From contig DATJAQ010000130.1 in the NCBI GenBank assembly GCA_035516075.1, positions 1-23,692 of the forward strand: a stretch of 23,692 nt of DNA. The letters run 5' to 3'. The notes below the pieces were generated by a model. It made no database searches and was not told where the DNA came from. It saw nothing but the letters and a program-made list of their open reading frames with translations. This document shows positions 1 to 7,701 of this stretch, in pieces. The position numbers and the translations under genes are program-made. This DNA comes from Gp13-AA77 sp035516075. GTDB lineage: Bacteria; Acidobacteriota; Terriglobia; UBA7540. How positions within the stretch are numbered: the stretch's first letter is position 1; each line of letters opens with the position of its first letter.

Positions 1-13
1 TTTGGAGTTGCTG

Positions 14-937
14 ATGGCGACGATCAGAATTGCGCTCCTGAATGTCCGCCTGGCCCTGAGAACCAAGGCGGCGTTGTTCTTCACCTTCCTTTTCCCGCTC
101 GTCTTTTTGTTTGTCTACGCCGGAATCTTCGCTCACGGAGACCGCGGGGCGGTGGCGTATCTCTTCGGCGAGGTCATCACCTTGCAAGTGATGGGCAGCG
201 CTTTCTGGGGACTGGGGCTGCAATCCGTGATGGCGCGAGAGCGTGGAATTCTGCGCCGCTACCGGCTCGCCCCCATTGGCGCCGGCTCGATGGTGCTGAG
301 CAGCCTGGTGGCGAACTTCCTTCTGCTGTTGCCGACGGTCGTGATCCTCACGGCGTTTGCCGTGAAAGTGTTCCATATGCCGCTCACCTTCAACATTCCC
401 GGGTTCCTGCTGCTGGTCATGATTGGAGCCTTCTCCTTCGCCGGCTTCGGCCTGACCATTGCCAGCATCGCCAGCACCATGCAGGAAGCTCAGATCTACA
501 ACCAGTTGATCTGGATTACGCTGCTCTTCCTCTCCGGGGTCACCATCCCGCTGCCCAACCTGCCGGGCTGGATTCAACAGGTGTCTGCGTACCTGCCCGC
601 CACCTACCTCGTGAGTTCTTTTCAGAGCCTCATGACACACTCGGCGCCCCTTTCCGCACACACCGCGGAACTCGCCGCCCTGATCATCTCCGGAACATTT
701 GGCTTGCTTTTCGCGTGGAAGCTCTTTCGCTGGGAAAAAGAAGAGCCCATCCCGAAATCGGCCAAAATCTGGGCGTTGGTGTTCCTGATGCCATTTCTCC
801 TGATCGGGTACTGGATGAACAGGAGCGGCACGGCGCAAAAGAGCTGGCAGGCGTCCTACAGGATGATGAGCGCAGGGCCGGGTGCGCCGCCGGCGCGTTC
901 AGGTTCAGGACAGCCCCAAGCGCCGCCGGGACACTAG
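14..937 (+). CDS. ABC-2 type transporter permease
   Basis: Membrane-spanning subunit of an ABC exporter, to be driven by an ATPase that presumably lies just left of the window. The open frame extends to the window edge through a TTG at 2, but I start at the ATG at 14 because GGAG at 4-7 sits 6 nt before it; this gives 307 residues. Hydrophobic segments fall near residues 20-40, 50-72, 95-118, 128-153, 163-180 and 217-235, with an extra one at 251-266. The cytoplasmic motif ARERGILRRYRLAP (74-87) and the segment LSGVTIPLPNLPGW (173-186) are typical of the ABC-2 family. The C-terminus is a Gly/Pro/Ser-rich tail of about 35 residues with no domain I recognise. The substrate cannot be told. The gene is convergent with acs, 12 bp away. 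Confidence 0.88.
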   Translation: MATIRIALLNVRLALRTKAALFFTFLFPLVFLFVYAGIFAHGDRGAVAYLFGEVITLQVMGSAFWGLGLQSVMARERGILRRYRLAPIGAGSMVLSSLVANFLLLLPTVVILTAFAVKVFHMPLTFNIPGFLLLVMIGAFSFAGFGLTIASIASTMQEAQIYNQLIWITLLFLSGVTIPLPNLPGWIQQVSAYLPATYLVSSFQSLMTHSAPLSAHTAELAALIISGTFGLLFAWKLFRWEKEEPIPKSAKIWALVFLMPFLLIGYWMNRSGTAQKSWQASYRMMSAGPGAPPARSGSGQPQAPPGH

Positions 938-949
938 TCCGCGCCTTGT

Positions 950-2917
<1,968 letters not shown>

Positions 2918-2934
2918 GAAACCCTCCCTTGTGA

Positions 2935-2953
2935 TGCAGGCATCCTGCCTGCA
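2935..2953. repeat. Intergenic hairpin (8-bp perfect stem)
   Basis: TGCAGGCA (2935-2942) and TGCCTGCA (2946-2953) form a perfect 8-bp inverted repeat around TCC. It lies in the 98-bp gap between the alkyltransferase-like gene and acs, 17 bp upstream of the acs ATG. No T-run follows on the minus strand, so it is not a standard terminator. It may be a dispersed REP-like element or a structure in the acs leader. Confidence 0.6.
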
Positions 2954-3015
2954 CCACCCCCTTTTCCTCTTCAGCCTTCGACCCCGCAGGCTGGAAGCCG
3001 GCGACCCGGTCAACA

Positions 3016-3510
3016 TCACCAATTTACCAATCTCTGCTCAAAGTCAATCACGGCGCAGCCGCTCTTTCCCTTCCATCCGACCCGATGCCCCTCGGCCTTC
3101 AAATGCTTGGCCTGCCCCACAACGCCGACGGGATACTTCTCGTTCAAGCGGCCGCCTTCGCGCAGCACGCGCCAGTAGGGCGTGATGCGGCTCTTCCCCG
3201 CCCTGCGATCTTCCTCAGCGGCCTCCGCCGAAATCCGCAGGAAAATTCCTGTGGTCAGCGGGCAGGTGACGTCCGCATGGTGCTCGGCCGCAAGACGCGC
3301 GCGGATCTGGTTCACCGTTACCAGGCGCCCGCGAGGAACGGCTCGCACCAGCGCGTCCACATCCAGCGGGCGCGGGATCAGCATCGTGCCCGTGCCGCAC
3401 TGCCGCTGCATCCGCGGGGGGATATCGACCACCTTGGGCTCCTGCGGCTTCTCCAACTTCGCCCGCCAACTCGTCCGGGACGTGAACTTGGGACTCTTCG
3501 GACTCTTCAT
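3016..3510 (-). CDS. MGMT-family alkyltransferase-like protein without the acceptor cysteine
   Basis: Related to the DNA-binding domain of O6-methylguanine-DNA methyltransferase; 164 residues. The helix-turn-helix-like segment GRLVTVNQIRARLA (61-74) is followed by ITPYWRVLREGG (109-120) and LNEKYPVGVVGQ (122-133), then KAEGHRV. In true methyltransferases the active site reads PCHRV. Here it is PYWRV (111-115), so both the methyl-accepting cysteine and the histidine are gone. Such alkyltransferase-like proteins bind alkylated bases and are thought to flag them for nucleotide excision repair, without removing the alkyl group. The first 40 residues are Lys/Pro-rich and unlike the family. The ATG at 3510 has no clear ribosome-binding site, so a later start is possible. 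The gene lies 44 bp after glcF on the same strand, perhaps cotranscribed by accident of position. Confidence 0.75.
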   Translation of the reverse strand: MKSPKSPKFTSRTSWRAKLEKPQEPKVVDIPPRMQRQCGTGTMLIPRPLDVDALVRAVPRGRLVTVNQIRARLAAEHHADVTCPLTTGIFLRISAEAAEEDRRAGKSRITPYWRVLREGGRLNEKYPVGVVGQAKHLKAEGHRVGWKGKSGCAVIDFEQRLVNW

Positions 3511-3554
3511 CTATCAACCGTCAAGGTTCATCCTTCACTGTTCATTTCTCATCG

Positions 3555-4871
3555 TTATGTGTCGTATGCTTCATCCAAGAACTCCACCAAGTGCATCACG
3601 CGCCGCTTGCGCCCGCCGTTGTCGGAAGCGGCCACCCCGGCGCGCAGTTGGAGCATGCAGCCGGGATTCGCGGTCAGAATCGTGCTGGCGCCGGTTTCGT
3701 CAATTCGCTGCATCTTGTTCGCCAGAAGCCGTTCCGCCATTTCGTTGTGCGCCACATTATAAATGCCGGCGCTGCCGCAGCAAATCTCCGTTTCCTTAAG
3801 CTCGACAAAATTCACACCGGGCACGGCCGCGATCAGCCGGCGCGGGGCGGTTCGGATGCGCTGCGCGTGCAAAAGATGGCACGGGTCCTGGTAGGTCACC
3901 CGTTCGCGCATGGGACGGAAATCGCGGTTCAATTCGATTCCGGCCAGAAACTCCGTCACATCTTTCAACCGGGCCGCAAATTGGCGCGCCGGCTCCAGCG
4001 ATTCCTGCTGCTCCTCCTCGAACAGTTGGGGATACTCCTTCAGCACCGAACCGCACCCGGCCGCGTTGGTGACGATGGCATCGAAACGCTCGCTGAGGAA
4101 GCCGCGGATGTTGCGCCGGGCCAGTTTGCGGGCGAGATCGCGCATACCGGCGTGGACGTGCAAGGCGCCGCAGCAGCCCTGATCTCTGGGAATCACCACG
4201 TCACAGCCGTTCCGGGCCAGCACCCGCACCGTGGCTTCGTTCAAGCGCGCGAAAGCGAGGTTCCCAATACATCCCGCAAAAAAGGCCACGCGGTACTTGC
4301 GCTCCCCGACCGCCGGGACCTCCGTGCCCAGACGGTCAAAGAAAAATCGTTCCTCCATTCGCGGGGCCAGGCGCGCAATGCTTTTCATGCGCGCAGAAAA
4401 CAAGCCGCCGAGCCGAGCCGCAAGCGTCTCGAGGCCGGTCCGCTGAGCGAAGCGCATCAGCTTGCCCGCGAGCTTAAGCCGGCCCGGATGGGCGATCACT
4501 TCGCCGAGCAGCACCTCGCGCATCCAATGCTCGAAAGGAGGGCGGCTGTAGAAGCGATCGATCTGGCCGCGCGCCGCTTCGATCAGCCGGCCGTACTCCA
4601 CGCCTGACGGGCACGCCGTCTCGCAGGCGCGGCAATCGAGGCACAGATCGAGGTGGCGCACCACGCTTTCGCCGAGCGGCAGGCGCCCCTGCTCCACCTG
4701 GATCACTTGGTAGATGCGCCCGCGCGGCGAATCCATCTCCTGCCCCAGCTCGCGATACGTAGGGCAGGCGTTCAGGCAGAGCCCGCAATGGATGCACTTC
4801 GAGTAGTAGTCCCAGCTCGGGGCTTCGCCGGGGCCGAAGTTCGAGATCGGATGATCGGGCGATTGGGTCAT
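3555..4871 (-). CDS. glcF: Glycolate oxidase iron-sulfur subunit GlcF
   Basis: Electron-transfer subunit of membrane-associated glycolate oxidase, partner of GlcD and GlcE; 438 residues. The N-terminus carries two ferredoxin-type 4Fe-4S motifs: CIHCGLCLNAC with C26, C29, C32 and C36, and CLDCRACETAC with C77, C80, C83 and C87. The C-terminal two thirds hold two CCG domains, with CC at 233-234 and C273, then DPCH at 329-332 and CC at 364-365. The ATG at 4871 is the only usable start before the first cysteine motif, because an in-frame TGA lies at 4886-4884. No ribosome-binding site precedes it. Codons 1 to about 9 and the leader are made of a degenerate 8-bp tandem repeat, so the N-terminal tail before residue 20 is probably unimportant. 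It is separated from glcE by an unrelated nucleotidyltransferase gene. Confidence 0.93.
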   Translation of the reverse strand: MTQSPDHPISNFGPGEAPSWDYYSKCIHCGLCLNACPTYRELGQEMDSPRGRIYQVIQVEQGRLPLGESVVRHLDLCLDCRACETACPSGVEYGRLIEAARGQIDRFYSRPPFEHWMREVLLGEVIAHPGRLKLAGKLMRFAQRTGLETLAARLGGLFSARMKSIARLAPRMEERFFFDRLGTEVPAVGERKYRVAFFAGCIGNLAFARLNEATVRVLARNGCDVVIPRDQGCCGALHVHAGMRDLARKLARRNIRGFLSERFDAIVTNAAGCGSVLKEYPQLFEEEQQESLEPARQFAARLKDVTEFLAGIELNRDFRPMRERVTYQDPCHLLHAQRIRTAPRRLIAAVPGVNFVELKETEICCGSAGIYNVAHNEMAERLLANKMQRIDETGASTILTANPGCMLQLRAGVAASDNGGRKRRVMHLVEFLDEAYDT

Positions 4872-4912
4872 CGATTCAATGATTCATTGACCCATTGACT
4901 CATTGAATCAAT
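4845..4912. repeat. Degenerate 8-bp tandem repeat across the glcF start
   Basis: Eight octamers, all starting GA and most of the form GANTCANT or GATCGGNN, run at 4845, 4853, 4861, then (after a 4-bp CATC break that contains the glcF start codon) 4873, 4881, 4889, 4897 and 4905. Examples are GATTCAAT, GATTCATT, GACTCATT and GAATCAAT. The copies differ by one to four bases. Three copies lie inside glcF codons 2-9 and five lie in its leader. Confidence 0.75.
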
Positions 4913-4924
4913 GAGCCGACGTGC

Positions 4925-5206
4925 TCATTCGACTCGCACCAGCTCCCCTTCTTCCTTCAAGTAGCGCACCAGCGGATTATCCTCGTCCAGGTCGACGAGG
5001 TCGACCGGCAGGCGAAGAACGTCGCCCGCGGCAGCGCAGGCCCTGAAGAAGACTGCCGGGGGAAGTCCGGACACCGCCAGATCGACATCATGCGGTCGAG
5101 CGCCGCCCTTTTTGGCGGCAGAACCGAAAACGTATCCTTCGCCAGCGTCGGCAGTCTTTAGCACTTGGGCAGCTTCAGTAATTTTGGCTTTGAGCGACTC
5201 ATCCAC
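4925..5206 (-). CDS. Minimal nucleotidyltransferase (MNT) domain protein
   Basis: Small nucleotidyltransferase-fold protein of the MntA/KNTase-like group; 93 residues. I start at the GTG at 5206 because AGGAGG at 5213-5218 sits exactly 6 nt upstream; the GTG at 5224 would place that site inside the gene. The catalytic pattern is intact: GS at 28-29 (YVFGSAAKKGG), then D40 and D42 in RPHDVDLAV, and a third acidic residue D69 in LPVDLVDLD. Relatives act as antitoxins that AMPylate a HEPN-domain RNase partner, but no HEPN gene is adjacent: the neighbours are glcE and glcF. It may be an orphan antitoxin, a remnant of a module, or a stand-alone modifying enzyme. The family call is firm; the substrate is unknown. 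Confidence 0.75.
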   Translation of the reverse strand: MDESLKAKITEAAQVLKTADAGEGYVFGSAAKKGGARPHDVDLAVSGLPPAVFFRACAAAGDVLRLPVDLVDLDEDNPLVRYLKEEGELVRVE

Positions 5207-5240
5207 TGCGTTCCTCCTGCCCACCGCGACTTCAGCATTT

Positions 5241-5259
5241 GTGCAGCAGCCCGCTGCAC
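5241..5259. repeat. Hairpin between glcE and the MNT gene
   Basis: GTGCAGC (5241-5247) and GCTGCAC (5253-5259) form a perfect 7-bp stem with a 5-nt loop. It lies 19 bp after the glcE stop codon, before the MNT gene. On the minus strand it is followed by AAATG and not by a T-run, so it is more likely an mRNA-stabilising or REP-like palindrome than an intrinsic terminator. Confidence 0.5.
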
Positions 5260-5278
5260 GATTTCGAGATGGCGTACC

Positions 5279-6646
5279 CTATAATCCTCCCAGAAACCGC
5301 CCGGGAGCCAACGTTCCCTTGGGGTCCCACGCCGCCTTGAGCTTGCGCATCACTTCGAACTCGTCGCCCGGCGGTCCCCAAACGTCGAGCTTTGACTTTA
5401 GGTCGGTCGGGCAGCGCCCGACTATGAGGCTTCCGCCCAGGGCGGCAGCAATGTTCCTCAACCTTTCGATGAGGCTGGAGCTCGGGACTTGGGGCTCGAG
5501 GCTCGCCCCGGCGGGGATGACGCCGAGTTCCACCACGCCCACTCCAAGCTGGGCGAGCCCAGCCACCTCACAACCTTCAGCCCGCGCTTCCTTCTCTGCA
5601 CGCTCGACGAATTCTTCGACGCCGGCGATGGGCAGCGCGGCCTTCAGCACCACCGGAACCTGACTCTCGCGCGTAAGCCCGTTGGCGAAATCCGCGATGC
5701 GCGCCCACGCCTCGGCTGCCACTTCGGACGGGATGGGGCGGATCGGCGCGTTGAGTGCGGCCGCCAGCCTGCCGAGCTCCGCCTCGTACCGCGCCATTAC
5801 GCGCTCGGAGCCGCCCGCCTCAATCCAGACGGTCGGCGCGAGAGGCGCGCCGTCGCCGCCAGCAGTCCCGCCGAGCAGAGAGCGAGCGGCAGCACTAAGC
5901 AACACTGCGCGCAGTGGGCGAAGCGGTGAACCGAGCAGCTTGCGCCTGAACTCGCGGGCCGCAGCCGGCGTCCCAATCTCGATGGCCCACGTGGCCCGCT
6001 GCCGCACTTGCGGATAAAGCTTGAAGGCGGCTTCCACAATCACGCCCAGGGTGCCGTGGGAGCCGATCAGGAGCTTCCCAAGATCGTATCCGGCCACGTT
6101 CTTCACCACGCGCCCGCCGGTCTTCACGATTTTGCCGTCTCCGGTGACGATTCTCATGCCCAGCACCATGTCGCGCGGCCCGCCGTAGCGAAGGCGCAAC
6201 GGACCGGCGGAGTTCGCTGCCAGGATCCCGCCGATCGTCGCCCGGTCGCCCGCCACCGGGTCAAGCGGCACCCAAAGCCGGTGCTCGCCCAGAAGACGCT
6301 GCAGCTCGCAGAATTCCAAGCCGGGCTCGACACTCATCACCAGATCGTCGGGTTCGTAGTACACCACCCGTTTCATCTGCTCAAGGCACAACGCAACGTC
6401 ATAGCGGCTGGGCGCCGCCCCGAGACCGAGCTTGGTACGGTTGCCGCAGGGGATCAAGGCCAACTCGTGGGTGGCGGCGCTCTTCAGCACCTCCGCCACT
6501 TCTTCGGCCGAGCCCGGGTGGATCACGCAGTGCGGTGTAACACCGTCAACAGCGAAGGCGGCGCAGACCGCGGGTTCAGTGGAGGCTCGCGCCTCACCCA
6601 CGATGCCGGCGAGGTCGGTCCGGATGTCGGCTATGGCCTGACTCAT
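5279..6646 (-). CDS. glcE: Glycolate oxidase FAD-binding subunit GlcE
   Basis: FAD-binding subunit of glycolate oxidase, which oxidises glycolate to glyoxylate; 455 residues. The first half is an FAD_binding_4 (PCMH-type) domain: IPCGNRTKLGLG near residue 65, DPVAGDRATIGGILAAN near 128, then KNVAGYDLGKLLIGSHGTLG near 182-201. The C-terminal half is the weaker FAD-oxidase cap and ends in KAAWDPKGTLAPGRF, the usual ending of this family. It is shorter in the C-terminus than GlcD and lacks GlcD's GEHGVG motif, which separates the two subunits. The ATG at 6646 has no strong ribosome-binding site. Upstream lie a 338-bp repeat-bearing gap and vapBC, so it is not tightly coupled to glcD as in classical glcDEF operons. 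Confidence 0.92.
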   Translation of the reverse strand: MSQAIADIRTDLAGIVGEARASTEPAVCAAFAVDGVTPHCVIHPGSAEEVAEVLKSAATHELALIPCGNRTKLGLGAAPSRYDVALCLEQMKRVVYYEPDDLVMSVEPGLEFCELQRLLGEHRLWVPLDPVAGDRATIGGILAANSAGPLRLRYGGPRDMVLGMRIVTGDGKIVKTGGRVVKNVAGYDLGKLLIGSHGTLGVIVEAAFKLYPQVRQRATWAIEIGTPAAAREFRRKLLGSPLRPLRAVLLSAAARSLLGGTAGGDGAPLAPTVWIEAGGSERVMARYEAELGRLAAALNAPIRPIPSEVAAEAWARIADFANGLTRESQVPVVLKAALPIAGVEEFVERAEKEARAEGCEVAGLAQLGVGVVELGVIPAGASLEPQVPSSSLIERLRNIAAALGGSLIVGRCPTDLKSKLDVWGPPGDEFEVMRKLKAAWDPKGTLAPGRFLGGL

Positions 6647-6754
6647 ATCTGAGCCGGGCTTGGAGTTCGAATTGGGACCTCCAGATAACAGAAGCCCCGT
6701 CCCCGACCGCCCATGGTACCCGGCTTTGACGCTTTCCCTAAAACGCGTCTGTTG

Positions 6755-6785
6755 ATTCTAAAGCACATAGTGGCTTCGTTCCGCG
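6755..6785. repeat. Direct repeat, copy 1
   Basis: ATTCTAAA, two differing bases, then 21 bases starting ACATAGTGGCTTCG that are identical to copy 2. Copies 1 and 2 are 166 bp apart start to start, in the same orientation, and enclose GC-rich DNA with no gene. Confidence 0.8.
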
Positions 6786-6920
6786 GTTTCGACGTGTTTT
6801 CTTGAACGTCGTGTCCCTCGCGCCCGTCCAACGGCCGCCGGTCGCCGATTGGTGCGCCGATCAGCCGGGCCGACGCCCGAGTCTCTGTCGAGAGCTGGTT
6901 CGTTTTTACACGGTTTATTC

Positions 6921-6951
6921 ATTCTAAAAGACATAGTGGCTTCGTTCCGCG
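6921..6951. repeat. Direct repeat, copy 2
   Basis: 29 of 31 bases match copy 1; similarity fades into the following 15 bases (both have GTTTCT-like ends). It ends about 34 bp from the vapC stop codon, so the repeat pair fills the space between the toxin-antitoxin module and glcE. Confidence 0.8.
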
Positions 6952-6984
6952 ATTCCGGGCGGTTTCTCGGGCCCTCCTAAGGCT

Positions 6985-7413
6985 TTAGCGCCCAATCCGC
7001 AAGCCTGCCGCCTTGGCCAACCGTCGCTGCCGCAGGTCGAACGTCAGAAACACTTCGGCATCCAGGCTGAGGGCTGCAGCAACATGGAGAATATCCAAAG
7101 ACCGCGTGCCGCTCCGGGCGGTGTGGCGCTTCGCCAAGTCGACGGCCTGGGAGAAGACTTCGTTGGGCAGAGACCGAAGCGGCCCCAGAACAGCGAGATT
7201 TTCCTCAAACCTCCGTTGGGCAGCGCTCGCCTGCGCCGCGCTAATGAGCCCGCGAAAAACCAACAGTTGCAGTGCGTTGGTGAGCTCCAGTTGATGGAAG
7301 AGCGTCAAGACGAGGATGGGGCGCACCCGGTGCATGACGAGCTCAGCCTTGGGCGTATGCACGTCGCTCACGTAAAGGGAGACCAGAAAACTCGTGTCGG
7401 GATAGGCATTCAT
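6985..7413 (-). CDS. vapC: VapC-like PIN-domain ribonuclease toxin
   Basis: Toxin of a type II toxin-antitoxin pair; 142 residues, the normal PIN-domain length. The acidic residues expected at the metal site are all present: D6 in YPDTSFL, E43 in QLELTNAL, D107 in SLDILHVAAAL, and D126 in LTFDLRQ. VapC proteins are Mg-dependent RNases that cut tRNA or rRNA; the target of this one cannot be read from sequence. The ATG overlaps the stop of the antitoxin gene as ATGA (7410-7413), so the two are translationally coupled. The module sits between glcD and glcE, subunits normally encoded side by side, which suggests insertion into the operon. The symbol is by family and gene order. Confidence 0.85.
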   Translation of the reverse strand: MNAYPDTSFLVSLYVSDVHTPKAELVMHRVRPILVLTLFHQLELTNALQLLVFRGLISAAQASAAQRRFEENLAVLGPLRSLPNEVFSQAVDLAKRHTARSGTRSLDILHVAAALSLDAEVFLTFDLRQRRLAKAAGLRIGR

Positions 7414-7655
7414 CGGTCGCCGCGGTCCCAGGCCACGATTTCGGCCCCAGTCACCGGCAGTATCCGATCCCCAAAGATCCTCCGCCTCTGGGCGGCGAAG
7501 TCGGGATACTCCGCGGTCTGAGCCTCGGAACGCAGGGGCACCAGCTTCGCAATCACCCGCTTGCGCTTTCGGATCACGATCTCTTCGCCGTGTTTCAGCC
7601 GCGCCTCGATCTCGGAAAAGTGGTAGCGCAAATCTCGAACGGTGGCACTCTTCAT
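7410..7655 (-). CDS. vapB: Phd/YefM-family (VapB-like) antitoxin
   Basis: Antitoxin of the PIN toxin that overlaps it; 81 residues. The N-terminus MKSATVRDLRYHFSEIEARL followed by EEIVIRKRKRVIAKLVPL (residues 24-41) is the Phd/YefM DNA-binding fold, in which the beta-strand with 'VI.+...IAKLVP' is characteristic. The C-terminal half (50-81, with FGDRILPVTGAEIV) would wrap the toxin. The ATG at 7655 lies directly beneath a good sigma-70-type promoter whose -10 box overlaps a palindrome, the arrangement expected for autorepression by the antitoxin-toxin complex. No ribosome-binding site fits between promoter and ATG, so the transcript may be leaderless or almost so. I use vapB for the partner role; by fold it is Phd-type. 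Confidence 0.85.
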   Translation of the reverse strand: MKSATVRDLRYHFSEIEARLKHGEEIVIRKRKRVIAKLVPLRSEAQTAEYPDFAAQRRRIFGDRILPVTGAEIVAWDRGDR

Positions 7656-7659
7656 AGAG

Positions 7660-7692
7660 TCACATTATATGTGATGCTTTTTAGGAAATCAA
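7660..7692 (-). promoter_or_regulatory. vapBC promoter and overlapping operator
   Basis: On the minus strand, TTGATT (7692-7687), a 17-bp spacer, then a perfect TATAAT (7669-7664). The inverted repeat TCACAT-TAT-ATGTGA (7660-7674) covers the -10 box and is a natural site for antitoxin binding. Only 8 nt separate the -10 box from the vapB ATG, so initiation would fall within a base or two of the start codon. Confidence 0.65.
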
Positions 7693-7701
7693 GCCGGCGG
7701 C

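Larger units (their letters stand above)
6647..6984. other. Intergenic gap with a pair of direct repeats
   Basis: 338 bp between glcE and the vapC stop codon. It contains the two repeat copies listed separately and a short inverted repeat (CGACGT/ACGTCG near 6790-6813). The minus strand is open for 62 codons (6643-6831), but there is no convincing start signal or recognisable protein, so I do not call a gene. Confidence 0.6.

Noticed and set aside
938..949. Bidirectional terminator between the permease gene and acs.
   Set aside because: The convergent gap is only 12 bp and shows no hairpin or T-run.
4869..4925. CRISPR-like array in the short repeats at the glcF start.
   Set aside because: The units are 8 bp and directly adjacent without spacers, so this is a simple tandem repeat.
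6643..6831. 62-codon minus-strand frame before glcE that runs through direct repeat copy 1.
   Set aside because: No ribosome-binding site or recognisable fold, and the repeat recurs 166 bp away in a different context, so it is more likely non-coding.
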